A stretch of 11,311 bases of DNA from JAJCZB01 sp964350195 (GTDB lineage Bacteria; Babelota; Babeliae; Babelales; Vermiphilaceae): contig CAYGJB010000029.1 in assembly GCA_964350195.1 (NCBI GenBank), positions 1 to 11,311 on the forward strand. The letters are read 5' to 3'. Positions 1 through 7,161 of this stretch are shown here, one piece after another. Below the pieces are notes generated by a model that made no database searches, was not told the DNA's origin, and worked only from the letters and a program-made list of their open reading frames with translations. A program made the translations under genes and the position numbers. How positions within the stretch are numbered: position 1 is the first letter of the stretch; each line of letters starts with the position of its first letter.

Positions 1-48
1 GAATAGTGATAATTTAGGATATCAAAATGTTGCACTTATTATTTGAAT

Positions 49-456
49 CTACGATTTTTTAAGACGGATTATATTTTCTTTTTGAGTTCCATATCCAAGA
101 TTATTTAAAATATTGAGCATCATGTGGGTATCGTTTAATTGAGTTTCATATTCTATTACTTCTTCTTTATTGCGTTTTTTGAGAGTGATAAAAGAGCCCT
201 TATTTGTTTTTCTGAGACGGAGGTAACTAGGCATTTGTTTATATCCATTTTGTTCAATAAAATGAATATCATGGCCTAAAAGATACGTTTCGTTCATTTC
301 TATTGCATTTATGGAACCGGCGTTTAGTTTATTTTTAAATAGATCTAATTCTTCTTGTGGAAGTTTAAACTTTAATTCAATTTCTTTTGGTTCATTATGA
401 TTCACACAAAAGCTTGTATTGATGATAAAAAGAGTAGCTATTAGATATAATTTCAT
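49..456 (-). CDS. Exported CYTH-domain protein, probably C-terminally truncated
   Basis: A 135-residue protein. Residues 1-18 look like a signal peptide (K2, then a hydrophobic run ending near TSFC), followed by a CYTH (CyaB/thiamine-triphosphatase) fold signature. EIELK at 25-29 matches the family's ExExK metal/triphosphate motif. YLRLRK (78-83), ITLKK (90-94) and EYE (102-104) match the basic and acidic strands lining the tunnel. Family members bind or hydrolyse triphosphate compounds with a divalent metal. CYTH proteins are usually about 170-200 residues. This one stops right after IIRLKKS, where the K-x-R strand is expected, so the last part of the tunnel is missing. The stop follows a T6 run (55-60), so a frameshift is possible. 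The ATG at 454-456 has an AAGGGA ribosome site (complement of 461-466). The family call rests on motifs; the substrate is unknown and the export prediction is by eye. Confidence 0.62.
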   Translation of the reverse strand: MKLYLIATLFIINTSFCVNHNEPKEIELKFKLPQEELDLFKNKLNAGSINAIEMNETYLLGHDIHFIEQNGYKQMPSYLRLRKTNKGSFITLKKRNKEEVIEYETQLNDTHMMLNILNNLGYGTQKENIIRLKKS

Positions 457-623
457 TGTATCCCTTCAAAAAAAACAAATGTAAGTATATCGCGGATTTT
501 AAGTCCTGCGTGCATCACTAAATGTTTTGACCATTCTTCAGAGAGTTTTAAGATAAAGCAAAAATAATATTAAACATAAATAGGAGTATTGCTGAAATTA
601 GGCGCGTATCTGTTCATATTCGC

Positions 624-1424
624 TTAAGCAACTACAGCTAGCCAGTTAGAAAGATGATAATCTTCTAAAGATTCTCTCCATTCAGGAACATAAATTAATC
701 CATCATGTGTTAATCTGAAAATTGCATATCCTTTAGAAACCAAATAGTCATATACTTGTTTTAAAGTGATACCTGCATCTGGATAGGTTCCTCCATATTC
801 AAATTGAATAATTGGTATCTTTTTGTCTGCTATTAATTCATGAGCTCCTTGCAATACATCCCACTCAGAACCTTCGGTATCAATTTTGAGAAAATCAATA
901 TGATCAATATTGTTTTCAGTACAAAATTTATCTAAATAAGTAACAGGTACTGTAATTTTTTTGACAGGAATAGTATGTAATACCTTTCGCTCAAATAAAG
1001 AACTGCATCCTTCGCTTTCTTCATAATAATAATACATGGAAACTTCAGTTTGATGTTTACCCAAAGCAGCGTTGCAGCATTGTGCTCTATCTACCAATTC
1101 TTCACTCAGCTGTTTAAAAAAGGTTGGCACCGGCTCAAAAGAGTAAAGAAGACAATTATTATCGGTATGCTTTAATACCAAATTTGACCATTCGCCTTTA
1201 TGTGCTCCCGCATCAATAACTATATCACCCTTTTTAATAAACGATTTGATCATTAAATATTCACCATCTTCGTGTGGATTCCAATTACCATACCCTAATT
1301 TTTCTGTTTCTTTAGAATCACTATAGATTTTTAAATGATCTTTTTTTGATGAAATGATTGATGGGATACCAGCAGCAAATAGATGCCCTATGTGTAGACT
1401 CAATAATAAAAGATATCGTTTCAT
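624..1424 (-). CDS. Exported FkbM-family SAM-dependent methyltransferase
   Basis: A 266-residue protein. VIDAGAHKGEWS (69-80) is the glycine-rich SAM-binding motif I. SFEPVP (95-100) carries the acidic residue at the end of strand 2. NAALG (118-122), VTYLDKFC (151-158) and DFLKIDTEGSEWDVLQGA (157-174) are the hallmark FkbM motifs. FkbM enzymes O-methylate small molecules or sugars, but the substrate cannot be read here. Residues 1-18 (MKRYLLLL... to LFAA) form a clean signal peptide, which is odd for a SAM enzyme because SAM is cytoplasmic. An in-frame TTG seven codons upstream was rejected as start, because the ribosome site lies between it and the ATG at 1422-1424. The gene lies between two other minus-strand genes with gaps of 167 and 217 bases, so it may be transcribed alone. 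The family call is firm; the location is inferred. Confidence 0.88.
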   Translation of the reverse strand: MKRYLLLLSLHIGHLFAAGIPSIISSKKDHLKIYSDSKETEKLGYGNWNPHEDGEYLMIKSFIKKGDIVIDAGAHKGEWSNLVLKHTDNNCLLYSFEPVPTFFKQLSEELVDRAQCCNAALGKHQTEVSMYYYYEESEGCSSLFERKVLHTIPVKKITVPVTYLDKFCTENNIDHIDFLKIDTEGSEWDVLQGAHELIADKKIPIIQFEYGGTYPDAGITLKQVYDYLVSKGYAIFRLTHDGLIYVPEWRESLEDYHLSNWLAVVA

Positions 1425-1429
1425 ATTTT

Positions 1430-1435
1430 TCCTTT
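1430..1435 (-). promoter_or_regulatory. Ribosome binding site deciding the FkbM start
   Basis: The complement reads AAAGGA, five bases before the ATG at 1422-1424. It lies inside the reading frame that would open at the upstream TTG, so it favours the ATG, which also places the signal peptide at the very N-terminus. Confidence 0.7.
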
Positions 1436-1641
1436 TTATAAACAATACATTTTTTATAATTTTTTCAAATTAAAAATGATTGTATAGAGTGTCAGCGTTT
1501 TTATAAAAAATTACAAACATTTGTAGGAGATAAATAAAATTTGAATCGACAGCAAATGATTTAAAATACATTGATCTATCGCAACGATACTTATGCGAAG
1601 CGCCAAGCTTTGTGCCATAGTATTAAATGTGAGACTATCGC

Positions 1642-2661
1642 TTAGCGATTTTTCTTGGGATCGGTATTGAATGCTATGTCTACTACGCCTCGAGGCTCAA
1701 ACATATCTATGAATTGTTTATATATTTCCGCTCTATTTTTACCGCCATCTGTTGTTAGAAGTAGCTGCTGATTGTAAAGAGCAATGTCTTCCACTATTCG
1801 TTCATGCCGATAATAGGAGAAAATTTCTCTATTGATTTCAGTTTTTCCATAACCTTTATAGAAAAGCATTTCTTCATCTGGAGCATTCCAAACATTACCA
1901 ACGCTTCCCCCAATAAACATAAGATCTCGTTCTTTGGGTGCCATGATGGGCTGGTCCCAATCTACTATATAAAGAGCGCTATCATTCGCTATTAAAATAT
2001 TTCCGCCATGAATATCAGAATGACACAATACAAATTCAGGTGATTGGCTTTGGATTTTTTGTTCTAGTTGTTCAGCTCGATTCACCAAACGTAGCACTAT
2101 TTTTTTCTGCTTTTTCATAAATGCTAATAGTTTTAAGGCTACTTCATCAGCTATCTTTGGCTGAGTATCAATATAGGCATAGATTGATCGAACAGCTTTG
2201 CGCCATTTTGGGCAATAGGTTTCTTGCTTAATCTGATTTTTGATTAATGGGGGTAGATCGAATTCATGCACTTGCCTTAAGGCCTTGCCAAAAGTAACCC
2301 ATTGATCGCTGGTTAGACTGCATTTAAAACCATCTTGATTTTCAATAAAGGGATATACAATGAGAGTGAAGTTATCAATACGGTGAGTTGGTTGGCCATG
2401 CTTTGTTTTGATAGGAGTTATAATTTGCGGGATGCCAGCATCATGTAACAGTAATTGTATGATAACGCCAATATCATTATGGGGACCACGTTTTAATTTG
2501 ATGAAATAAGATAGCTGGTCATGCGTCTGTGCTTTGTATACGAGCGCATTCATATCAGCGCCTAAAGGGATGAGTGTTAGGGTAGTAGCTTTAATGCCGT
2601 AATCGGTATGTAAGTGATCAATAATGCATTGATCCGAAAGGGATTGTTTATCTAGCATCAT
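1642..2661 (-). CDS. Aminoglycoside phosphotransferase family kinase, APH(9)/spectinomycin-kinase-like
   Basis: A 339-residue cytoplasmic kinase of the APH/choline-kinase fold. FIKLK (53-57) supplies the ATP-binding lysine, K55. LCHSDIHGGN (212-221) is the catalytic loop, with D216 as probable base and N221. YIVDWDQP (231-238) is the metal-binding DxD-type motif. The text of the protein (DYGIK, LGADMNA, YPFI, CPKWR, APKERDLMFIGG, YYRHERIVEDIA) closely follows what I remember of APH(9)-Ia, the Legionella pneumophila spectinomycin phosphotransferase of about 331 residues, and the length fits. That enzyme phosphorylates spectinomycin using ATP. The start is a double ATG (2656-2661) with no clear ribosome site. 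A promoter-like sequence lies just upstream. The fold is certain and the APH(9) subfamily likely; actual antibiotic resistance is not shown by sequence, and the natural substrate could be another small alcohol. Confidence 0.88.
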   Translation of the reverse strand: MMLDKQSLSDQCIIDHLHTDYGIKATTLTLIPLGADMNALVYKAQTHDQLSYFIKLKRGPHNDIGVIIQLLLHDAGIPQIITPIKTKHGQPTHRIDNFTLIVYPFIENQDGFKCSLTSDQWVTFGKALRQVHEFDLPPLIKNQIKQETYCPKWRKAVRSIYAYIDTQPKIADEVALKLLAFMKKQKKIVLRLVNRAEQLEQKIQSQSPEFVLCHSDIHGGNILIANDSALYIVDWDQPIMAPKERDLMFIGGSVGNVWNAPDEEMLFYKGYGKTEINREIFSYYRHERIVEDIALYNQQLLLTTDGGKNRAEIYKQFIDMFEPRGVVDIAFNTDPKKNR

Positions 2662-2970
2662 CGTGAGGACTTATAAGTAAAAAGATGAATAATAATTAAT
2701 TATGCTTTACCTGAAAGATCAGATCAAGACAATTTTCCCTAAACCTTTAATAATTTTGACTAAAAGTCGTTATGGAGATGAGAAATTAGCTGTAATTCGG
2801 ACTCGTAAGAAGACCAGTTTTATGCTTTTTTGAGAGTACGTATCTCTGCATTCATTAGGTGTAGTTGCTTGCCTTGCGAGGCCTGATCATGAGCTTGGCA
2901 GAGCCTAGGGGGCTTGCCTGAATGAAGATATGGCCAAAATCGGCCCAATTGATATACTGAGAGGGTATTT
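2662..2970. other. Divergent intergenic region between the APH gene and the suf operon
   Basis: This 309-base stretch has no credible gene. Its left end carries the APH promoter. The middle is AT-rich, with a small GACT/AGTC hairpin near 2757-2767. The right part (2849-2924) is noticeably richer in G and C. It contains two copies of GCTTGCC (2867-2873 and 2912-2918), a GCCT-TGCG-AGGC hairpin (2871-2882), and outer arms CATTC (2849-2853) and GAATG (2920-2924) that could close it into one structure. A TTGGCA hexamer (2895-2900) is a possible suf -35 box but has no good -10 partner. The suf promoter must be here or inside the patch, but I cannot place it with confidence. Confidence 0.5.
2699..2727 (-). 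promoter_or_regulatory. Sigma70-type promoter for the APH kinase gene
   Basis: On the minus strand, TTGATC (complement of 2722-2727) is followed by a 17-base spacer and CATAAT (complement of 2699-2704). These match the -35 consensus at four of six and the -10 at five of six positions, with ideal spacing. Transcription would begin near 2692, giving a leader of about 30 bases before the double ATG. Confidence 0.5.
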
Positions 2971-3738
2971 ATGTGCGATTTAACCCTTTCGGATAGTATG
3001 ATTTCAATTAAAAAACTTTCTATCTCTATAGATGATCAAACAATTCTTTCAGGCCTTTCTTTTGATGCCTCAGCTGGCTCTGTTCATGCAATTATGGGGC
3101 CCAATGGCTCAGGAAAGAGCACGCTTGCCCAATCGATTATTGGTAATCCCAATTATACGCTGTTGCATGGTGGCATAACTTTTAACAATCAGAACATAAC
3201 TGATCTTTCTCCGCATGAGCGTGCGAGGTTAGGAATCTTTCTTTCTTTTCAGCAACCGCCAGCTATTCCTGGGCTGCGTGTTTTTAATTTGCTCAAAGAA
3301 ATGCGGCAGGCACAAGGGAATACGCCGATTGATTTGGTGGCATTTGAAAAAGAGGTGCGAGAAGGGCTTTCATTTTTAAAAATGGATGAATCTTTCATGC
3401 AGCGAAGCTGCAATGACGGCTTTTCTGGTGGTGAAAAAAAGCGTTTTGAACTTCTTCAAATGCTCATTGCAAAGCCAAAGCTTCTTATCTTGGATGAGAT
3501 TGATTCTGGTCTTGATATTGATGCGCTTAAGCTTGTGGCACTGGTGATTGAAAAGTTGAAAGAGCTGTATCCCGCCATGATCGTTATTATTATTACTCAT
3601 TATCAGCGCATTCTTGAGCATATTTCTCCTGATCATGTGCACGTATTGGCGAACGGTACTATTTGTAGATCGGGTGATGCATCTTTGGTACATCTGCTTG
3701 AATCAAAAGGGTATGATGGATATCTCAAAAGCAAATAA
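2971..3738 (+). CDS. sufC: SufC, ABC-type ATPase of the SUF Fe-S assembly complex
   Basis: A 255-residue ATPase that binds SufB and SufD and drives the conformational change needed for cluster assembly on the SufBCD scaffold in the cytoplasm. All ABC motifs are visible: Walker A GPNGSGKST (43-51), Q-loop FQQP (93-96), signature FSGGEKKR (151-158), Walker B LLILDEIDSGLD (171-182) and the switch histidine in ITH (H210). FSGGEKKR and EIDSGLDIDALK are diagnostic of SufC over other ABC ATPases, and the length matches the family (about 250). The start at 2971 has a strong GAGAGGG ribosome site. The alternative ATG at 2998 lacks one, so the nine extra N-terminal residues are kept. It is the first gene of the operon, and its 3' end overlaps the sufB start by 23 bases. 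Confidence 0.97.
   Translation: MCDLTLSDSMISIKKLSISIDDQTILSGLSFDASAGSVHAIMGPNGSGKSTLAQSIIGNPNYTLLHGGITFNNQNITDLSPHERARLGIFLSFQQPPAIPGLRVFNLLKEMRQAQGNTPIDLVAFEKEVREGLSFLKMDESFMQRSCNDGFSGGEKKRFELLQMLIAKPKLLILDEIDSGLDIDALKLVALVIEKLKELYPAMIVIIITHYQRILEHISPDHVHVLANGTICRSGDASLVHLLESKGYDGYLKSK
3706..3711 (+). promoter_or_regulatory. Ribosome binding site for sufB inside sufC
   Basis: AAAGGG lies within the last codons of sufC. It is one base from the ATG at 3713 and four bases from the ATG at 3716, so the second ATG is the better start. A longer reading frame opening at 3614 only covers sufC sequence in another frame, and its extra residues do not resemble SufB. Confidence 0.6.
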
Positions 3739-5083
3739 GCATAATGCCGTCTACCAATCTCCCAAGGGGCTTAATATCCAGCTTATTCAAGACATTTCAC
3801 GGCAAAAAAATGAACCAGCTTGGATGAATTCATTTCGTTTAAAATCGCTTGCGATCTTTGAATCAAAGCAAATGCCCACATGGGGAGCAGACCTTTCTGC
3901 GCTTGATCATCGGGATATTCATTATTATGTGAAGCCGGTTGAATCTCAAAGCAGCTCCTGGGATACCGTGCCTTCAGAAATTAAACAAACGTTTGATGCA
4001 CTTGGCATTCCTCAAGCGGAGCGATCTATGCTTGCTGGCGTGGGAGCACAGTTTGAATCGGAGATGATTTATAAGCAGCTGAAGAAAAAATGGGCAGAGC
4101 AAGGAGTGATCTTTTGTGACATGAGCACAGCCCTCAAAGAGCATCACGATTTGTTTAAAAAATATTTTGGTACCGTGATCCCGCCTCAAGATAATAAGTT
4201 TGCCGCATTAAATAGTGCAGTATGGAGTGGCGGAAGTTTTGTTTTTGTGCCTAAAGGGGTGAAAATAGATATGCCGCTTCAGGCCTATTTTCGAATAAAT
4301 TCTCAAAGTATGGGGCAATTTGAGCGCACCTTAATCATTGCAGAGCCGGGAAGCTATGTGCATTATGTGGAAGGCTGTAGCGCACCAATCTATAAGAAAA
4401 GTTCATTGCATAGTGCGGTTGTGGAAATAGTTGCCTTGCCTGGATCGCATGTTCGGTATACCACCATTCAAAACTGGTCGAATAACGTGTACAACTTAGT
4501 AACCAAGCGAGCGATTGCCTATGAAAATGCTACGGTTGAATGGGTGGATGGCAATTTTGGTAGTAAGGTTACGATGAAGTATCCCTGTATTATTTTGAAA
4601 GGTGCACGAGCTCGCGGCCAAGTTATTTCTATTGCGGTGGCAGGCAAAGGGCAGCATCAAGATTCTGGTGCAAAAATTATTCATTTAGCACCTCATACCA
4701 GCTCAAATATTGTCTCAAAATCAATTAGCAAAGATGGTGGACGCACAAGCTATCGTGGTCTTTTGAAAGTGGTGAAAGGTGCACGTAATGCGAAGGCAAA
4801 AATTCAATGCGATGCACTCATTTTTGATAAGCAATCGCAAACTGATACCTATCCTACCGTGGACGTTAAAGAACAAATGGCGGATATTGGGCATGAAGCA
4901 TCAGTGAGCAAAATAAGCGATGAGCAGCTTTTGTATCTTCAGAGTAGAGGTCTTTCAGAGCAAGCTGCACGAGCACTGATTGTAAATGGGTTTATTGATG
5001 TGTTTGTGAAAGAGCTGCCGATGGAGTATGCGGTTGAGATTAATCGATTGATTGCACATGAAATGGAAGGATCAATCGGATGA
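3716..5083 (+). CDS. sufB: SufB, Fe-S cluster scaffold subunit of SufBCD
   Basis: A 455-residue scaffold protein on which sulfur from the desulfurase and iron are joined into a nascent cluster. The N-terminal family signature ISRQKNEPAWMNSFRLKSL (27-45) is present. The core is the SUF beta-helix: WSGGSFVFVPKGV (170-182), VEGCSAP (218-224), TIQNWSNNVYNLVTKR (250-265), SYRGL (345-349) and QCDALI (364-369). The C-terminal helices follow: HEASVSKISDEQLLYLQSRG (393-412). C221 and C365 sit where the E. coli sulfur-accepting and cluster-ligand cysteines lie, and HEA (393-395) is intact, so the protein looks functional. It is slightly shorter than E. coli SufB (about 495). It overlaps sufC by 23 bases and shares an ATGA stop/start with sufD, consistent with coupled translation. 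Confidence 0.97.
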   Translation: MDISKANKHNAVYQSPKGLNIQLIQDISRQKNEPAWMNSFRLKSLAIFESKQMPTWGADLSALDHRDIHYYVKPVESQSSSWDTVPSEIKQTFDALGIPQAERSMLAGVGAQFESEMIYKQLKKKWAEQGVIFCDMSTALKEHHDLFKKYFGTVIPPQDNKFAALNSAVWSGGSFVFVPKGVKIDMPLQAYFRINSQSMGQFERTLIIAEPGSYVHYVEGCSAPIYKKSSLHSAVVEIVALPGSHVRYTTIQNWSNNVYNLVTKRAIAYENATVEWVDGNFGSKVTMKYPCIILKGARARGQVISIAVAGKGQHQDSGAKIIHLAPHTSSNIVSKSISKDGGRTSYRGLLKVVKGARNAKAKIQCDALIFDKQSQTDTYPTVDVKEQMADIGHEASVSKISDEQLLYLQSRGLSEQAARALIVNGFIDVFVKELPMEYAVEINRLIAHEMEGSIG

Positions 5084-5844
5084 GTAATAGGCAGGTGATG
5101 TATCTCAATGGACGAACTCAGCTGAAACTGAGTGCTGAAAATATTGAGAGTAACAATCTTAAACTTATCATAAGGCCAGGAGCTTACGTTACGATTGTAG
5201 ATGATCGTGCCTATGATGCGGGAAAGTTATCGATAACTTTAGAGATTATTGCTCAATCAAATGCGCATATACAATACAAAGATCAGCGATCTTTTGTATC
5301 TGAAGCGGAGATAGAAAGTTGTATTTTATTGGAGTCCCTGCAAGACAGCCAGATTTATTTTGAGCAATGGCAGCGAGGAGCAGAAAAAATACACAGTAAA
5401 CTATATGCAACTCTTGCAGGAAAGAATAGCGAAATACAGATACGTTTTGGTGCACAGTACTCGGGCGCAACTACTCATGAAATAGAAACGGTACAGCTTC
5501 ATAAAGCATCGCATACAAAAAGTAACTGCGTGGTTCGCACTGCGCTTTATGATAAAAGCCGAGCACTCTATAATGGCATGATTATAGTTGAAAAAAATGC
5601 AGAAGGCAGTGAAGCATTTCAGCAGCATAAAAGCTTATTAATGAGCGATAAGGCCTACTCTTTTGCGCGGCCGAGCATCGAAGTTCTCACGGATGATGTG
5701 CAATGTGGGCATGGAAGTGCAATTGGTCAGCTTGATGCGGAGCATCTTTTGTATCTTGAGGCACGCGGTATTGATAGTTCAGCGGCACGCATGCTTTTAT
5801 TGGATGCTTTTTTTGCAGATCTTAATATAGTTCAAACGAAGTAG
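5080..5844 (+). CDS. sufD: SufD, short SufBCD scaffold subunit
   Basis: A 254-residue SufD, which pairs with SufB to form the cluster-building interface. The C-terminal signature is clear: ALYNGMIIV (162-170), QQHKSLLMSDKAYSFARP (181-198) and VQCGHGSAIGQLD (207-219), then LLYLEARGI (223-231). H211 in CGHG corresponds to the conserved SufD histidine (E. coli H360) that with a SufB cysteine holds the nascent cluster. E. coli SufD is about 423 residues, so the N-terminal helical region is absent and only a reduced beta-helix plus C-terminal domain remains. The start is the ATG of an ATGA overlap with sufB, preceded by AAGGA. It might be annotated as a generic SufB/SufD-family protein, but position and H211 support SufD. 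Confidence 0.93.
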   Translation: MSNRQVMYLNGRTQLKLSAENIESNNLKLIIRPGAYVTIVDDRAYDAGKLSITLEIIAQSNAHIQYKDQRSFVSEAEIESCILLESLQDSQIYFEQWQRGAEKIHSKLYATLAGKNSEIQIRFGAQYSGATTHEIETVQLHKASHTKSNCVVRTALYDKSRALYNGMIIVEKNAEGSEAFQQHKSLLMSDKAYSFARPSIEVLTDDVQCGHGSAIGQLDAEHLLYLEARGIDSSAARMLLLDAFFADLNIVQTK

Positions 5845-5851
5845 GCAAAAT

Positions 5852-7054
5852 ATGGAAAACAAGATAAAAGATTTTCCGTTACTCGTATCAGAAAAAATAA
5901 TCTATTTAGATAACGCTTCCACTACACAAAAGCCACAACAAGTTATTGATGCGGTGAATGTGGCCTATACCACATATAATGCTAATCCTGGACGAGGCAT
6001 TTATGACCTTGCAGAGCTTGCTACGCAAAAATATGAAGATGCGCGAAAAGCTGTTGCTCAGTTTATCAATGCCAAATCCAAGGAAACTATTTTTGTACGG
6101 GGAGCTACTGAGGGGATTAATTTCATTGCTACTGGTTGGGCGAGAAATCATCTTAAAGAAGGGGATCGGATTGTGATCTCCGAGCTTGAGCATCATGCGA
6201 ATCTGTTGCCATGGCAACGAGTCTCGAAAGAAGTTGGCGCAGAGCTTGTGTATATTCCAGTTTCGCAAGATGGATCGCTTGATATGGATGCCGCAGAAAA
6301 ACTTATACATAAAAAAACAAAATTAGTTGCTATAACTCACATATCCAATGCTATCGGCACGAGGGTGGATATAAAAGCGATCGCGCAGATGGCAAAAAAG
6401 GTTGGTGCAAAATTGCTCATCGATGCATGCCAATCAGCGCCACATGAAAGACTGGATGTAGCAAAAATGGGCTGCGATTTTCTTGTTTTTTCTGGGCATA
6501 AAATGCTGGGACCCACCGGTATTGGCGTTTTGTATATTCGCGAAGATGTGCAAGATGAAATCGAGCCGTTGTCTCTTGGCGGGGGCGCGGTACGGGAAGT
6601 GAGCTTGCAAGGATACTCTCTTGCTGATGCACCACAAAAGTTTGAAGCGGGTACGCCATCTTTAGTGCAAGCTATTGGGCTGCATGCAGCGATCAACTAT
6701 CTTACAAATCATGTTCGCTTTGATGCAATTCAAAAGCACGAAGCAGCTCTTACGAGCTATGCAATTGATGAAATTCAAAAAATGCCTCATGTAACGCTAT
6801 ATGGCCCATTGGATCAACTAAAAGAGTCCGGGCATTCAGTAACGTTTATTGTAAAGAACATGCATGCGCATGATGTGGCAGCTTTTTTAAATACAAAAAA
6901 AATCTGTGTGCGGGCGGGCCATTTTTGTGCACAACCGCTTGCCAAAAAGCTGGGATATGATGCTGCTGTGCGAGCAAGCTTTTATTGCTACACCCGAATG
7001 GAAGATGTTAAAAAGCTGGTGAGTGCCCTGCGAGAGCTTTCTGAACTATCATAG
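5852..7054 (+). CDS. sufS: SufS, group II cysteine desulfurase
   Basis: A 400-residue PLP enzyme that removes sulfur from cysteine and hands it as a persulfide to the SUF scaffold, releasing alanine. YLDNASTTQKP (18-28) and RGATEGIN (83-90) are the N-terminal signatures. ELEHHANLLPW (111-121) carries the PLP-stacking histidine, H114. DACQSAPH (191-198) holds the PLP-binding aspartate. SGHKMLGPTGIGVLY (214-228) holds the Schiff-base lysine, K217. RAGHFCAQP (354-362) carries the persulfide cysteine, C359, in the short loop typical of group II (SufS/CsdA) enzymes. The length matches the family (about 405). It starts seven bases after sufD with a weak AGG site, and is the last gene of the operon. 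No SufE or SufU sulfur acceptor follows it here, although group II enzymes normally need one. Confidence 0.97.
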   Translation: MENKIKDFPLLVSEKIIYLDNASTTQKPQQVIDAVNVAYTTYNANPGRGIYDLAELATQKYEDARKAVAQFINAKSKETIFVRGATEGINFIATGWARNHLKEGDRIVISELEHHANLLPWQRVSKEVGAELVYIPVSQDGSLDMDAAEKLIHKKTKLVAITHISNAIGTRVDIKAIAQMAKKVGAKLLIDACQSAPHERLDVAKMGCDFLVFSGHKMLGPTGIGVLYIREDVQDEIEPLSLGGGAVREVSLQGYSLADAPQKFEAGTPSLVQAIGLHAAINYLTNHVRFDAIQKHEAALTSYAIDEIQKMPHVTLYGPLDQLKESGHSVTFIVKNMHAHDVAAFLNTKKICVRAGHFCAQPLAKKLGYDAAVRASFYCYTRMEDVKKLVSALRELSELS

Positions 7055-7094
7055 TTTTAATAATAGAGTTAATGATTGCATTTCGGTTTGTTTC

Positions 7095-7122
7095 TTGACA
7101 TTATCGTACTCTAGCGTATGGT
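7095..7122 (+). promoter_or_regulatory. Sigma70-type promoter ahead of the beta-helix gene cluster
   Basis: A perfect -35 box TTGACA (7095-7100) is followed by a 16-base spacer and TATGGT (7117-7122, four of six to consensus). Transcription would begin near 7129, about 33 bases before the ATG at 7162. This suggests the beta-helix cluster is transcribed independently of the suf operon. Confidence 0.6.
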
Positions 7123-7161
7123 GCAATAAAGCGATCTAATGGCACAAAGCGAGGAGTAGTA

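Noticed and set aside
453..570. A minus-strand open stretch of about 35 codons (containing LSEEWSKHLVMHAG) upstream of the CYTH gene
   Set aside because: It has no convincing start or ribosome site and matches nothing I recognise; a gene remnant is possible but unsupported.
1425..1445. TTG start seven codons upstream for the FkbM protein
   Set aside because: The ribosome site lies inside this extension, and the extension would bury the signal peptide.
1642..1656. Near-palindrome ATCGCT-A-AGCGAT at the APH stop codon as a terminator
   Set aside because: The loop is too small for the full arms, only four pairs remain with a workable loop, and no T run follows.
2953..2958. TATACT as a -10 box for the suf operon
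   Set aside because: Transcription would start at or within the ribosome site of sufC, and no -35 partner is visible at the right distance.
3614..3715. A longer N-terminus for SufB
   Set aside because: The added residues translate sufC in another frame and do not resemble SufB; the ATG at 3716 has a ribosome site.
5906..6310. A 134-residue minus-strand reading frame opposite sufS
   Set aside because: It lies fully inside a gene with intact catalytic motifs and has no domain of its own.
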